Source: Tethya wilhelma (lineage: Eukaryota; Porifera; Demospongiae; Tethyida; Tethyidae). Taken from it: 64,000 nt of DNA. The notes under the pieces are model-generated. The model made no database searches. It was not told where the DNA came from and saw only the letters and a program-made list of their open reading frames with translations. The position numbers were made by a program, and so were the translations under genes. Position 1 is the first letter of the stretch. Every line of letters begins with the position of its first letter. This document shows positions 11,949-24,017 of the stretch, piece after piece. The stretch covers positions 213,779-277,778 of the forward strand of contig CAXIPT010000026.1 in NCBI GenBank assembly GCA_964030475.1. The letters are read 5' to 3'.

Positions 11949-11974
11949 GTGTGTGTGTGTGTGTGTGTGTGTGT
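11949..11974. repeat. (GT)n at a splice donor
   Basis: The HECT exon 11772-11948 ends directly at the first GT of this run, so the donor is embedded in the microsatellite. Confidence 0.85.
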
Positions 11975-13006
11975 TGGGGTGCATGTGTGTGAATTTTGTT
12001 AATAACATGCATGCTGTATCACATGAATGTTTAGGTAACCGAAGCGGAAGACAATAATGACATCAGAATGGTTTTTGCTGTTGATGAAGCACTGGAGTAT
12101 TATTTGGCCACTGGGTTTCGCAAACCAGCCTGCAGCCTGACTATTGCTGACCGTTCATCTGTCATTCAAGCTTTATTGGATTATCATCTAATGAGTAGGG
12201 TAAAAAGTGAGATGGATCAATTTTGTGATGGCCTGAACATCTTTGGATTTCTACAAATGGTCCAATCTAAACCTGAAATATGGAGAGTATTTTTTGTTCA
12301 CAACCAAGTTCACTTGACTTCAGGTTTGTCTCTATAATCATCTTCATGCACAGAAAATAATTTATTGTGATTTAGAATTGTTGAAATCCGTGATTTTGGT
12401 AAAGTATGTTGAAAAAGGCTGTAGGTTCCTTCCAGCTGAGGAACAGACGTACATTTTCTTTGCTGATTTCATGGATGAGTGTATGGGTAAGTGTATAGTC
12501 ATGTCAGCTAATGTAATAATAATAATTATTATGTGCACATACACATGCTTGCAATCAAACTCTATTTAGTGCTTCTCTGTTACATGCATATATTTTTTCA
12601 TTGTATAGATAAAGATTTTGATTGTTCGTTGGAGGATGTGCTTGTTTTCTTCTCTGGTAGTGACCGAATACCACCACTGGGTTTTGAAAAGAAACTTTCA
12701 TGCATCATGAAACTGCACAGCATCAACATGTGATTTAGTCCTGAGACTACCGGCTAAATATAAAGAATACAAGTACTTCAAAGAGGCTATGATTCTTGGG
12801 TTAAAGGGTAATGATGGATTTGGTGGGGTTTAGGTCACTTTATTATGACAACCATGTTCTTTGACCTACTAACATTTTGTTATTACTGCAAGTGTTGTAT
12901 TGGCTTAAATGTATCACTTATCATCGCTCATTTATTATAATTATTGTTGTGCACATGTAGATGATTGTTATTGTACTTGTTGCACAATTGAACTAACTTC
13001 AGTTCT

Positions 13007-13012
13007 AATAAA
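13007..13012 (+). terminator. Poly(A) signal AATAAA downstream of HECT gene
   Basis: A canonical AATAAA lies 174 bases after the HECT stop codon at 12831-12833. Confidence 0.5.
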
Positions 13013-13366
13013 AATTTGTATTCAACTTTAAAAATAAACTTTTGAGTTAATTGGGTGCACGTATGTGGAGAGTTTCAAACACGTTATATGACTAACTATA
13101 TAGTTTATAATCACTGAACAGAGGGACACAAATGATTTTGCCATAGCAAATTGACTAAGCATCCCTTCTTCTGAGAATTCACCAATAGAAACTGGAAGCA
13201 GTAGAGCTCTTAACTGATCTTTTCTGATCATCACTAAGCATGTCCTCTCGTTCCTCTACTGTGACTGTGTTGTCATCATCAATTGGTACAGGACCTTCCC
13301 AATTACACCAATGTTTATATGTAATCAATTTTACTGCAATGTATTGTATCTCACATTCAATCCTGT

Positions 13367-14546
13367 TTAGACCATGTCATATTGATCAACGTCATGAAAC
13401 CCCAAAATCCACAATTGCCAGGGAGTCCGGTTGTGTTCTGTTCTCATACTGTGGTGGGCCCATCCTTGGGAGAACATGTCCAGATGACTTTGGATCAAAG
13501 GTGTGAACACAAAATGCAGTGCATATAGATCAATAGGACAATTGATGTCCAAGAGACCAATATCTTCCAATGAGTAGAAGAAATGATAAAAAAATGAAAC
13601 ACAACCAGCAAACAAGTCCCTCCATAGTCTCTCTATGCGTTGGTTATGTGTGCTTCTACCAGTAATAGCACTACCCCTACCTGGTCCTCGTTCGGAATGT
13701 TCAATCATATAAGTAGCTACTTGGATATTTTCTCCTCCGTGGTCCATACGAACTCTACTTGGCAGTCCAAATTCATTAACAGCATGCATAAAAGCATTAA
13801 ACACTGTATCAGCTCGATTGTTTGGTGCCACTTTGAGATAAGTAATTAATCTGCTAAATCCATCAATAGCTCCATGATTTACATAACGCCATCTGATTAG
13901 CTTATGGTAGCCATCAATATGCCACAAGGCATTAGGTGATGAAACCATGTACTTCCAACGGTGTAAAACATTCCTGCATCTGGACCTTATCCCTGATGGA
14001 TCCACTCTATGTAAGGATTCTCTTATTCTTTCTCTTTGAATTAGGATCCCACAAGATCTGAATCTACCACTAATTGTCTTTTCACCACATCTTGGAAATA
14101 AAGTAGCTATTTCCTTCACCAGAGCATACAGTTCAATGTCACTTAATGGAGTGTAGTTCCTAACAGAAATGTTATGCATCTTCATATGTCGTTCAACAGT
14201 CTTTGTACTACATTCAAAAATCTTGCTAATATCTTTGTTGTTCTTGGGAAATAGAAATTACAGGTCTTCCTCTTTTAGTCTCACAGGTTTGGGTGTCATC
14301 ACTAGCTGTCATTACAGCAACTAATTCTCTTAAGGCCACAAACAAATCACCATCAATCACATCATTATGATATATCTGGAGAGATAGTTGTAACACGTTC
14401 TCTGCTAGTTCCAGAAGGTCCTTCCGACTATCTTCTTCAATATCAGTGTACACTGTTCTAATATGCTGTATAGCTGTCTCTGCAAACTCCAGAAAGGCAT
14501 GCTCAGCGTCCTCCATTACTCTCACGTGATGATATGATAATGTCAC
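13367..14546 (-). pseudogene. Integrase-core-domain element
   Basis: An intronless minus-strand frame of 272 codons (14185-13367) is preceded by a 106-codon frame (14546-14226). Together they resemble a widespread invertebrate and fish integrase-like family: an N-terminal HTH region ([14 protein letters not shown]), then [57 protein letters not shown] and [16 protein letters not shown]. The Asp in WHIDG, the Asp in MDHGGEN and the Glu in RIERLWR are the expected DDE residues. The two parts are in different frames, and the change lies at about 14235, just before the HTH. It therefore carries one frame lesion, or a tiny intron. Source: a mobile element or a domesticated copy. Confidence 0.75.
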
Positions 14547-14607
14547 ATGACCATTTTGTAATTACGTGCGCGTGCAGAGGAGGTACGACAAGCACATCTA
14601 AGCACTA

Positions 14608-14817
14608 TACCGTATAGCGGGAAATTTTCGTGGGGGAAAATTTTTGCGAATTTCGCGGTTTGGCAGATTTCCGCGAAAATTTTCCCCCACGAAATTTGTA
14701 AGGTATGTGGTCGTCACGTATAGTTGAGACGCAATCCACGAAAATTTTCCCCGCGAATTTCTACTCAAGACGAAAACGCAAAAATTTTCCCCCATGAAAA
14801 TTTCCCGCTATACGGTA
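14608..14817. mobile_element. MITE family C (TACCGTATAGCGGGAAATTT), 210 bp
   Basis: The terminus TACCGTATAGCGGGAAATTT is inverted at the right end (...CCCGCTATACGGTA). The interior is built from further AAATTTTC words in both orientations. It has nearly the same length and sequence as 40105-40317, in opposite orientation. Ends are TA/TA. Confidence 0.9.
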
Positions 14818-14939
14818 GCTCATGTGCACGCAGGCACAACTGTCGCTTTTCGCTTTCCATTTGAGTAACTATTGATTTCAAAAGATCAATTTTAAGAAAT
14901 CTATCTTATAATATCGATTTTTTAACATGGGAAAACTAT

Positions 14940-15085
14940 AATATACAAGTAAAAAAACATTGGAAATGTTGGTGTCTATGGGACAGTCGGCCCATTCCTA
15001 CTTGGCTACTATACGTACGTTGGGCAGAGCCTCTAGTCTGGCCTGCGAGACTAACTATACGTACTGACCGTACGTATGATACACC
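14940..15085. repeat. Dispersed repeat, GGGACAGTCGGCCCATTCCTA type
   Basis: A block of TCTATGGGACAGTCGGCCC and ACGTACGTATGATA words also occurs at about 10268-10340. It is probably an end of a MITE family and begins with an ACAAGTAAAAAAACATTGG end like family B. Confidence 0.5.
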
Positions 15086-15138
15086 TGCTATAATAATTAT
15101 AACATTTGCTGATTCATGACCTAGAAGAAAGTTATATA

Positions 15139-15413
15139 ACAATGGCGGATCTAGGAAATTGAATAGGGGGGTTGTAATCAATGCGCGCTGAGCGCGCGGA
15201 AAATTTTACGTAGCCTTGCCCATTTCCGGTCGCAACAGCCCCGCCCCTTTAGCACTCGTGCAGCTAAAATTTTGCCAAAAAAAACTGAATGGAAGAAAAA
15301 AACGGCTTGGCCTTTTCCAATCTGCACAGTTAATTATAATGCGAGGTCTCAGCTGAAAGGGGGGTTCCGTGGAACCCTGTGAACGCCCCCTGGATCCGCC
15401 ACTGTATAATTAT
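15139..15413. mobile_element. Non-autonomous hAT-like MITE, about 275 bp
   Basis: The ends CAATGGCGGATCTAGG and (inverted) CAGTGGCGGATCCAGG are followed and preceded by G-rich/C-rich runs. TATAA flanks both sides directly, as a 5-bp target-site duplication. The terminal CAGTGGCG form is typical of hAT-type MITEs. Confidence 0.8.
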
Positions 15414-15666
15414 CCAGGATCAGAACACGAGGCTTATGGAAATGTACAAAATTAATTACTTCAAGTTGGGAACAGACACATTTTATTTTAATTTAGTATA
15501 ACCGTTGAAATCGCTTTGTGTCTTTGGCTAATTGGCAAGCAACCGGCGGCAATCCAAACTATAGTGGTCACGTGATTGGAATGCGCTAATTGGACTCGAC
15601 ACGTACACTCCGCGTGTCGTACCTCCTCTAGCTATATCTGCTCTATATCTATGCAGCTGGTATGGT

Positions 15667-15713
15667 TAGCCTCGTCCCCAGGCCCAAAAGAGGCGGGCCT
15701 GGGAACGAGGCTA
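15667..15713. repeat. Short foldback, TAGCCTCGTCCCCAGGCCC
   Basis: Nineteen-base arms with one mismatch around a nine-base loop. Single arms of similar sequence occur near 18065 and 30080. Confidence 0.7.
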
Positions 15714-15807
15714 CTGGTATGGTATGGTGCGGGGTCAGCGGGTTAAGTTTTAATTTGCTACGTGTACAGTACAGTTAGCCACGCCTGCGTACGTACGTAT
15801 ATATACG

Positions 15808-16151
15808 TATAGAGCGTTTACATTTACGTCATTTTACGCAATTTTTGGGGCGTGGTTCACGTAGCAGCTGCCTTCTGGTGTACAGCTAAAGTACTGAATG
15901 TATGGGAGAAAGCCTTCAAGTTTGGATTTTTCACTTACTGCAGCCATAAGAGCTTGCTTCCAGGTGATTTTTGACACTACTGCCTTGTAAGCCACAACAT
16001 ATAAACCGATCGTTGAGCGCTGTATACGCTAAGTAGCAGAACAGAATTCTCCCATACATTTCTCCCTATCACTAGCGCTAATTTGCATATTCATTTCCTA
16101 ATTTACATATTCATCTGTACACCACTGACGTCATATGAAAACGCTCTATAG
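15808..16151. mobile_element. TIR element, about 344 bp, TA target site
   Basis: TATAGAGCGTTTACATTTAC on the left and its inverted TATAGAGCGTTTTCATATGA on the right. No ORF. It ends about 210 bases before the ECPAS start codon. Confidence 0.7.
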
Positions 16152-16361
16152 GTAAAGGACGTTAGACTCAAGTTATCTTAGCCTAATGCTCTGAGTTAAT
16201 TTGCTGTGTAGATACATGGTGCAGCTTTTGTGTGTTTTATTCTGAGTGGCTATAGCTTCTCTAACGTACTCTCAGAATTCCGCCAGACTAACCGTCAGAG
16301 TTTGGCCTAGTTTGGAATTTCCTTGCATCAGTGTTCTTTGTCAGTGAAACTGAATTTGAAT

Positions 16362-17062
16362 ATGGAGGACCAGAGTGAAGGAAATGAACTTGGTAAAGAA
16401 TTCATTTATTGTTATTTTGTACATATCTCTACTCTCTCCAAAAAGGTGGAAGAAAGGGAGGGCTTTGAATAAACTAGTATTCATGTTTGGTAGGACAAAA
16501 AGAACCGTTATGTGTCATAGCTACCTGTACATGGTGACACTGATATCCAGGTTTTCTTCCAGTATAGTAACCCTTGCCCTCATTCCAAAAGTGGTTTTGG
16601 TGTATTTAGACTTTTTTGTTGTTGTTTCTTTAGAGTTGCTAGAGCGTGTCTTTCTTCGTGTTGGGTCAGCAGAGAATGACACTCAGTTGGAAAAGACTTT
16701 GGAACGATTTCTGGTGCCCACAATTCTGAAGAGTGACTCTGTGTTTCAGTCAGTCAAGGAAAAAGTACATAAGCTTAAATTTGCACCAATTTACAGTCTA
16801 TATAATTGTTGATACTCTGTAGGTAGCCCTCTCTTTTTGTTAGCCTCTTTGCTGCTGTTAAGAGTCACAATGTACTTTGTTTATTTTATCATTTTCCATT
16901 CTACTACATCATGTATATACAATGAATTTTGTTCGACTTTTTTAGGTACTTGAGCTACTGACACACATCAAGAAACGTCTCAACAATCGTCCATTGGTTC
17001 AACTACCAGTGAATGCACTGCTATCAAAATTCTCAGACCCACAATCATCTCCTCAAGTTGTT
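16362..17062 (+). CDS. ECPAS: Proteasome adaptor ECM29/ECPAS, first three exons only
   Basis: Exons 16362-16392, 16634-16764 and 16946-17062 have GT-AG junctions and compatible phases, giving 93 codons. The start MEDQSEGNEL leads into LLERVFLRVGSAENDTQLEK, then LLTHIKKRLNNRPLVQLP and ALLSKFSDPQSSPQVV. These match the conserved N-terminus of ECM29, a very long HEAT-repeat protein that couples proteasomes to adaptors and checks 26S assembly. The remaining roughly 1700 residues are absent. No later ECM29 exon is visible before ABCD3 sequence begins at 19495. A single N at 17410 lies between them, so a contig misjoin is the simplest explanation. A genuine truncated duplicate is the alternative. 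Confidence 0.8.
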
Positions 17063-17264
17063 GTAAGTTCAACATGTAGACATTTACACGTACCTTTAAT
17101 ACTTCACGGTTGGTTTGTTATGTGTGTTGAAATAACTGTTGATCTTATACCTGTATATGATTCATGCCGGGAAATGTTGTTGAAATTTGCTCTAAGAATA
17201 AATTATACTAACTTTTGTATACCTGTGAGGAGATATGTTGTAGAAAGAAATTATTTGCCCCCTC

Positions 17265-17340
17265 TTCCCCCCTCCCCTTTTCTTTCCTTTTTCCCCCCTT
17301 CCCCCTTTCTCCCTTCCCCTCCCCCTTCCCCCTCTTCCCC
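17265..17340. repeat. Pyrimidine-rich tract (C/T)
   Basis: About 75 bases of CCCTTCCCCC/TTTCC on the plus strand; low complexity. Confidence 0.8.
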
Positions 17341-17409
17341 CATTTGTACAACTAAGCCCAGCTTGTCAAGGAGCACATGTTCCCTCCATATAAATTTCTA
17401 TTGTTGAAA

Positions 17410-17532
17410 NAAGGTGACACAGTGAAATGAACTCGCTCAATCTGACAACCATTCCTATCTTGTTTGCTCACTTTTTTACGATTTGGCCATTCCTATGTTT
17501 GCATTACATTTCTAATGTTTTTTGTACTTGTT
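17410..17532. repeat. Single N followed by a half copy of MITE family B
   Basis: Immediately after the N, the sequence matches the right half of the family B MITE at 62310-62582 (GTGACACAGTGAAATGAACT... to ...ACATTTCTAATGTTTTTTG). A repeat that starts exactly at an N suggests a contig join. Confidence 0.65.
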
Positions 17533-18464
17533 ACTATTGGAGTACAATCTTGTTTTATTTCATAGATTAATTACTAGATACCTACTAAATTCTTAATGTG
17601 TGGCACCTTCACAGAACTAGTTAGTAACTTGCATGATTATGTAGACACTCCAGATAAAGTGCAGTATGGATTATAAAAAATCAGCTTTGATCTGATAAAT
17701 GTCAGACCATTTAGAATTTGTTCTGACATTGAATAAATTTGTCCAGCCTACTCTAAGTGATTGTTGAGCCATCAATCTATGCAATGGAAAAATTTCAAGC
17801 ACAAATGTTGCCTTCAATTTCTATAAGTTGCACACCATGAGCTTAACTGCTGACTTGTACGCATCATACCTAGGAAAAAGTTGATCAGGTACTCCTTTTC
17901 TTTCTTTGCCAGTGTAGAAATGTTAAATACGCCTTTGTCGCTTACTTTGCTTATAGATTAGTGTAGGAACTTCAAAGAACAAGCTAACTGCTTAGTCTTC
18001 TGACTCATCCACGTGCGTTATTCTAACCACGCCCACTGTTTTACTCACGTGTAAATCGCAAACGCTAGGCCTGGAAACAAGGCTAAGCTAGTTTGTACCA
18101 AGTTCTGGTCGGCCAATATGGCCTAGCAAACTGAAAATGGTCGGCTACTAACTGATTTTGTACGGCAAATAGCCGATGACCGACTGTTATAATCCACACT
18201 GAAGTGTGAAAATGGTTACAGCTGTAGCTGTTTAAATAGAGCTACATTGGTGAGTGATGGTGTACTCATTTTTCATGAGATACTTGTCTAACACTTTTAT
18301 TCACAACAACATTCATTAATAATTTTCTGGCAGAAATGCAGAACCGATAGTTCATTACCCTCAGCATAATACATGAGGTTCTAAAAAATTGATTTTGTAG
18401 AGATATCATTGTTTCCATGTGTAGCAGTAAGAATTATATATATCATATTATAAGCAAAGTTTTG

Positions 18465-18465
<1 letters not shown>
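17533..18465. other. No exon found
   Basis: I looked for ABCD3 N-terminal exons (transmembrane segments, the PMP70 EEY..AFTYYK-like region) and for ECM29 exons, and found neither. The DNA is AT-rich with an unassigned inverted GCCGACCA/TGGTCGGC-like pair near 18105-18190. Confidence 0.4.
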
Positions 18466-18512
<47 letters not shown>

Positions 18513-18527
18513 TGTGTGTGTGTGTAA
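18466..18527. repeat. (GT)n microsatellite
   Basis: About 60 bp of GT dinucleotides. Confidence 0.95.
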
Positions 18528-18965
18528 TGGAGGGTCACCGGAAGTGATGCGACCTCGAGCTAAAACGCTACTTTTTCTCTGGACTTTGAAAAATGCAAGC
18601 TATGAAAAGTGTGCCTAGAGAACTAGCTTAGATAGTACTAGCCTAGGATAGAATGGCAAGCGCTACAAGTATGGCTAACTTTTTTTGAGATCGCTGACAA
18701 GGCATACCAGTGGCGTCTGGATCCGACGAACAAGCGTGATAGAGAAGCCAATCTTTCACAAAAGAAGCGTAGCGAAGAGAGAACTTTCGCTTCTAGGAGT
18801 CTGCTTCTCTGTCGCTGTACACGAAACACAGCTAGCCAGATAACGAGTTTCTTTGCCAGCTGATTGCAAAAATGGCGGAAGTCGGAAAAGGATCGTCTGT
18901 GACGTCACGTAGTGAGGTAAATTGCTGAGCTGGCCAGCAAAGTAGGCCAGAGCACTGGCACAAAC

Positions 18966-18998
18966 CATAGATAATAATATTCTCCGCTATTATCTATG
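18966..18998. mobile_element. Palindromic micro-MITE, 33 bp
   Basis: CATAGATAATA and its inverted copy TATTATCTATG are separated by 11 bases. The direct repeat CACAAAC lies at 18959-18965 and 18999-19005. It has the same termini as 2088-2130. Confidence 0.7.
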
Positions 18999-19216
18999 CA
19001 CAAACAAGCAGTGCATATACACATGCAGCATTGCTTCCCTTTGAGTTTCCAATTGCTTATGCCAGTATTGATGTGATTGTTGTGTGTTGCTTCAACTGCA
19101 ATGGTTGTTCTAAGCCAACTGACCATAGAAGAATATTTATTATTATCATAGCTTTGCTCATCAATTTTATCTTACTATATTGTTTGAGTTATAGTAACTG
19201 ATCCTGTAAACATACA

Positions 19217-19256
19217 CAAACAAGGAGTGGGCGAGCGAAGCGAGCCCCACTCCTTG
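19217..19256. repeat. Hairpin ACAAGGAGTGGG...
   Basis: Inverted ACAAGGAGTGGG arms enclose GCGAGCGAAGCGAGC, followed by a (TA)n tract to about 19281. Confidence 0.75.
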
Positions 19257-19279
19257 TATATATATATATATATATATAT

Positions 19280-19437
19280 ATCGTAGATCGGGAAATTTTC
19301 GTTGATAAAATAATTCGCCTGTTAACTTTTCGTGTAGTTTAATTTTCGTCGTTACGGATGATTCGGTAAAGATTACCATACAAAATAAATTAATTTTCAT
19401 CGGTATCATCGACTAAAATTTCCCAATCTACGGTATA
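19280..19437. mobile_element. MITE family D (ATCGTAGATCGGGAAATTTT), about 160 bp
   Basis: The terminus CGTAGATCGGGAAATTTTCG is inverted at the right as AAAATTTCCCAATCTACGG. The interior has AAAGATTACCATACAAAATA. Close relatives lie at 48535-48720 and 48980-49155. It ends about 58 bases before the first ABCD3 exon. Confidence 0.8.
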
Positions 19438-19494
19438 CTTGTGTTCATTTTGCAAGTTCATAATTATTGTTGTTTTCTTTTGATCGCAATATAG

Positions 19495-22400
19495 GACGTA
19501 GAAAAGTTTTGTGATACTCTAGGGGAGCTGTATTCCAATATTTGCAAGGTCAGTAAATACAGTGTATATATACTTTCTGAAATTACTGAAGAGTACAATT
19601 TACCCTTGTTGACTATGTTAAGTTATGTATGTTGTCTTGTAGTTCTGACATGGATAATTTTTTGGGACTGAGGATTTTTGTTGTGGACAATACTAATCAA
19701 TCAATTCTGCTCTTCTTTTTATTTAGCCCATACTCGACATCTGTCTGTATTTCTATCAGTTGACTGACAGTATTGGTCCACGTGGTCCTATGACCATGCT
19801 TGGGTACCTGGCACTCTCTGGATTTGTTTTGACCAGGTACATCTATCTATACTTTTCACCATTGTACATGTCATCTAATTTAGTTAAACATGTTGTGTAG
19901 TCCACTTTCATCATTTCACTTTGTTGGGGCGAGCCTGAGCAAGCCCCAGATAGCGAGTAGTACGTCGAGTGCGTCTGTACCATGCATTACTAACGCATGC
20001 GCATAAGTTTATAGTGTGCACGTAGCTAGAGGTTATGAGACTTAGAAGACATTTGCTAAGCATATCTTATGAGAGAAAGGCACAGAAACAGTTTAACAGC
20101 AGCACCCAACAGAAAGATAGGCAGAAACAACGGAGAAAATAGTGATGCCAGGCTTGCTCAACATACAGTGTCAGAGGGTAAGAGATACCAAGTTCGAAAA
20201 TAACCCAGGACTTTACATGTCATTAGCAATCCTTCATTCTGTTGGGCGCCGCGCTGCTGTTAAACTGTTTCTGTGCCTTTCTCTCACAAGTATGCTTAGC
20301 AACTGTCTAAGTCTCACAACCTCTAGCTATTTGCAGAACCATTTCTCAACTCTTCTGCTCTAGCTGCCTCTGTCTGATTTCTCGATCGACTGTCTTAAAA
20401 ACATATGCACACTCTAAACTTATGCGCATGCGTGAGTAATGCATGGTACATGGTACTGGTCGATTATTATGTTAGCTAGAATTAGCTTAGGTACACCGCA
20501 CAAGACCCAACGATGACAGACAGACAGACGCACCCAACGTACTCGCTATCTGAGGCTCACTCAGGCTCGCCCCAATAATTGGGCATTCTGACAAATATTC
20601 TCCATACACTCACTGTAAAATTCATGCAAAAAGCTGAGCTCGCTCAGGCTCACCCCACAATGCCTTGCATTCTTCTAGTATATATGACATTGTCTAGGTT
20701 GAGGTCTCCTGTCGGTCCAATGACAGTCAAGGAGCAACAGATGGAGGGTCAATTGAGATATGTCAACTCTCGAGTCATCACTAACAGGTAAGCTGATATA
20801 ACTATACAGTTATTTTTGTCTGACTATCTGTGTGTTTAAAATTTCAAGAACAGCAGCAGTTAGCTGCAAATCAAAGTTAGTCGTTTGTTTAAGAAAATGT
20901 GGTCAGAAAGCACATGCAATTATAATGTATTCTAGTATAATATTATGTAGAAAATCTCAGCTAGCTACTGTAGCTACTCATTGCCAACCTTTTTACATTC
21001 TTTTTTCTGGAATTAATTGTTGGTAGTGCATGATGTGAGGAATTTGCTTTGTTCATTACCTTTTAGTACTGCCCCTGCATCGAAAATACTGAATAATTTT
21101 TTTCCTTTTTTACATAGTGAGGAGATATCGTTCTATCAAGGTAGCTCAAGAGAAAGACTCACAGTTTTGAAGACCTTTGGAGATTTGGTAAGTCTGCATA
21201 TACATTTACATGATGAAATACAAAACATTGCTCTTTTGCTCATTAACACTGTACTTGATCTGTCATTTTTGTGTAGGTGGATCATTTGAGGGACTTTATT
21301 CTATTTCGGTTTTCCATGGGCTTCATTGATACTGTCATAGCAAAATGTCAGTTGTTAACATGATGTATAATTATTTCTGTTGGTATGAATTACATATACA
21401 CTTCATACATGTAGATCTAACATTTTTACTGAAAAAAATAATTACATAATAAAGTAATTGTTGTCAAAAGTTGGCTGTTGTTTTGTTTCAGACATTGCCA
21501 CAGCCGTTGGTTACATAGCTGTGAGTAGACCATTCTTGGACCTTACTGACCCACGACACATGCACAGTTCTCACAGTGAAATCATGCTGGTAAGATGTAG
21601 CCTCAATACCAGGCTTTCAGTCTTCATTGGAAAAGGCCAAATACATGACATTATGTGTGTCTATTATAGTAGTTTTTAACGTATACTTGCAAAACAGTAT
21701 ACTCTACCATTATTTGTATAGGACTACTACAGAAGTGGTCGTATGCTTGTTCGTATGGCTGAGGCCATTGGCAGACTAGTCTTGGCAGGAAGAGAACTGA
21801 CCAGATTATCAGGGTATGTCCCATTGACTATGTTACAGGTTTATTATATGTCTACACCTGTAATAATTGGTTATCACAGGTTTACCGCTCGCATGACAGA
21901 GTTGTTGGTGGTGCTTAAAGACATGGAGAAAGGGGTATATGAAAGGACCATGGTGACGTCTCTACCAACAGAGTCAACTGAAGATGGTACTGGTACATCA
22001 GGAATCACTACTTTTCACTACTGCATGATGATTTTAGCAAATACATGACCCTAAGTGGGTATAGTCTGTCTTTCTTTGAGACTTTTTTTGGATGGATCGA
22101 AATTACAATGGTATAAATGTGATGGTGAGTGATGTGTTTTTTGTTTTGAAATATCTTTGTAGATCGCTGTCCCTCCATTCCCTTGGTACCAGGAGGAGGA
22201 GAGGTAGTAGAGAGAGACCACCTCATCAAGTGAGTGTGTAGGAATTATATTTATAACCATATATTATGAAGGCACCCATTGCTCTATGAAGAATGGTACA
22301 CAGTTGATAACTACATGGGTTTCTTGTCTGGTTGTATAGGAGTATTGCAGCTGATCAAAGTTAGACATTAACATTACCTTTAACTTGTGTTTTGTGACAG

Positions 22401-23976
22401 GTTTGAAGGCGTTCCATTGGTAACCCCTAATGGTGACGTACTTGTGAAGGAGATGACATTCGAAGTCAAGTCTGGCATGAATGTGTTAGTATGTGGACCC
22501 AATGGATGTGGAAAGAGCTCTCTGTTTAGAATACTAGGAGAAGTATGTGCTCTGTTAAACTTTTTTGTAATGACTTTTCATTTTTGCTCTGTTTCATCTT
22601 GTAGTTGTGGCCTCTCTTTGGTGGTCGTCTAGTAAAACCAAACAAGAGCAAGTTGTTCTATATTCCTCAACGGCCCTACATGACTTTGGGGACTCTACGA
22701 GATCAAGTGATCTATCCAGATACCATTGAAGATCAACAAAGAAAGGGTATTTCTGATGAAGCCATCACTGACTACCTGGATAAGGTAGGCAAAAGTTAGA
22801 ATTGGATAGTGAGCTTTGTTTGTTAACGTTCATGTACTAAGGAAGGAAAATTTTTTAATATAATTTTCTCCCCATTTTGTGGCAATGTATATACCTTCAT
22901 GCTTATAAATTATAACCCTTTGAGCTAGGTTCATCATTTGCAATAATATTTTAACAGTATACGTATAGAATTATCTATACAGTATGTATAGAAGTCAAAA
23001 GTAGATAACTGTGTACCTGTCGAAGGTATACATGTATATTGTTTGCTGTCAAACTATTGATAATAATTACTTTCATTATGTAACACTATGATTGCGTCAG
23101 GTACACCTGTCTTACTTGCATGAAAGAGAAGGAGGCTGGGATGCTGTCCAAGACTGGATGGATGTGCTAAGTGGAGGAGAAAAGCAAAGAATGGCTGTAA
23201 GCTACATATTGTTGTGTGTATTAAAGGAGCTGTGTCAGCTGACCACATACTATTGTGCACTTGGTAATTACAAATTTGCAGTGGATGGAATTGATCACAT
23301 ACCGTAAACGTGGAAATATTGGCGGGCATTTAATTTGGCGATTTTGCTCAGACCACTTCCTACAAAAATATTGGCGGTTTTAAATTTGGCATTTGGTGGT
23401 TTTTGCACCAATCGCCAAACTGCCAAATTTAATGTATCGCCAATATTTCCATGTTTGCGATAATAATTATTCCTAGCCTGCAGCTATGAAATAAAATGGC
23501 ATGATATGTCACTATTCCCTTTTTTTAAAAAACTTCCAGGTGATTATTTAGTGACACAGATCCTTTTTTCAACAATAAAAATAGACTATCAATTGGGACC
23601 TCTGCTATACCATCTTGTAGCTCATAGTTACCACAGAGCTTTCGTTGAGCACGACTAGACATGTACAGAATATTGGGGCTTCTAAGCTGTAACTATTATT
23701 CCCATTAGTGGCAAAATCATTATTTAATTTTCTTGGATAAAAACTTACGCATGTGGACCATAATCTACAAAAACCATGAAAGTTAATTCCCACAGAACTA
23801 TCCCACTATGTGGTATATACAAATTTGATTTTATCACCATAGATGCAATTGTGTTTCTATTACTTTTTGACAGATGGCAAGACTGTTTTACCATGAACCT
23901 CAGTTTGCTATTCTTGATGAGTGTACCAGTGCTGTGAGTGTAGATGTGGAGGGATTCATTTATTCTCATTGCAGAG

Positions 23977-24017
<41 letters not shown>

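Larger units (their letters stand above)
8078..12833 (+). pseudogene. G2E3-like HECT E3 ubiquitin ligase, probably inactivated
   Basis: Exons fit as 8078-8279, 8583-8691, 8740-9064, 10366-10442, 10521-10575, 11772-11948, 12035-12323, 12376-12486 and 12609-12833, with matching phases. The third exon has the GGGFQFYKC...ARTYICPLQKDLDLTP block seen in invertebrate G2E3-like proteins. The fourth has a C-x2-C...H-x4-C zinc-finger-like motif (MEKCLKCDELF). The last four encode the middle and C-lobe of a HECT domain (YNIGIYFVLSVMYGGIGLP; DCSLEDVLVFFSGSD.IPPLGF; a terminal GNDGFGGV). HECT ligases form a ubiquitin thioester on a C-lobe cysteine. Lesions: in-frame TGA at 8198-8200; no HECT N-lobe between 10575 and 11772, where two MITEs lie; and a one-base frame change near 12700-12715, so that ASTC with the expected catalytic cysteine and the last 38 codons are out of frame. 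Assembly error is an alternative for the frame change. Confidence 0.7.

Noticed and set aside
14598..14795. ORF similar to one at 40127-40402, possibly a conserved peptide
   Set aside because: Both lie inside copies of the same MITE. The similarity is that of the DNA repeat, and the frames are on opposite orientations of a palindromic element.
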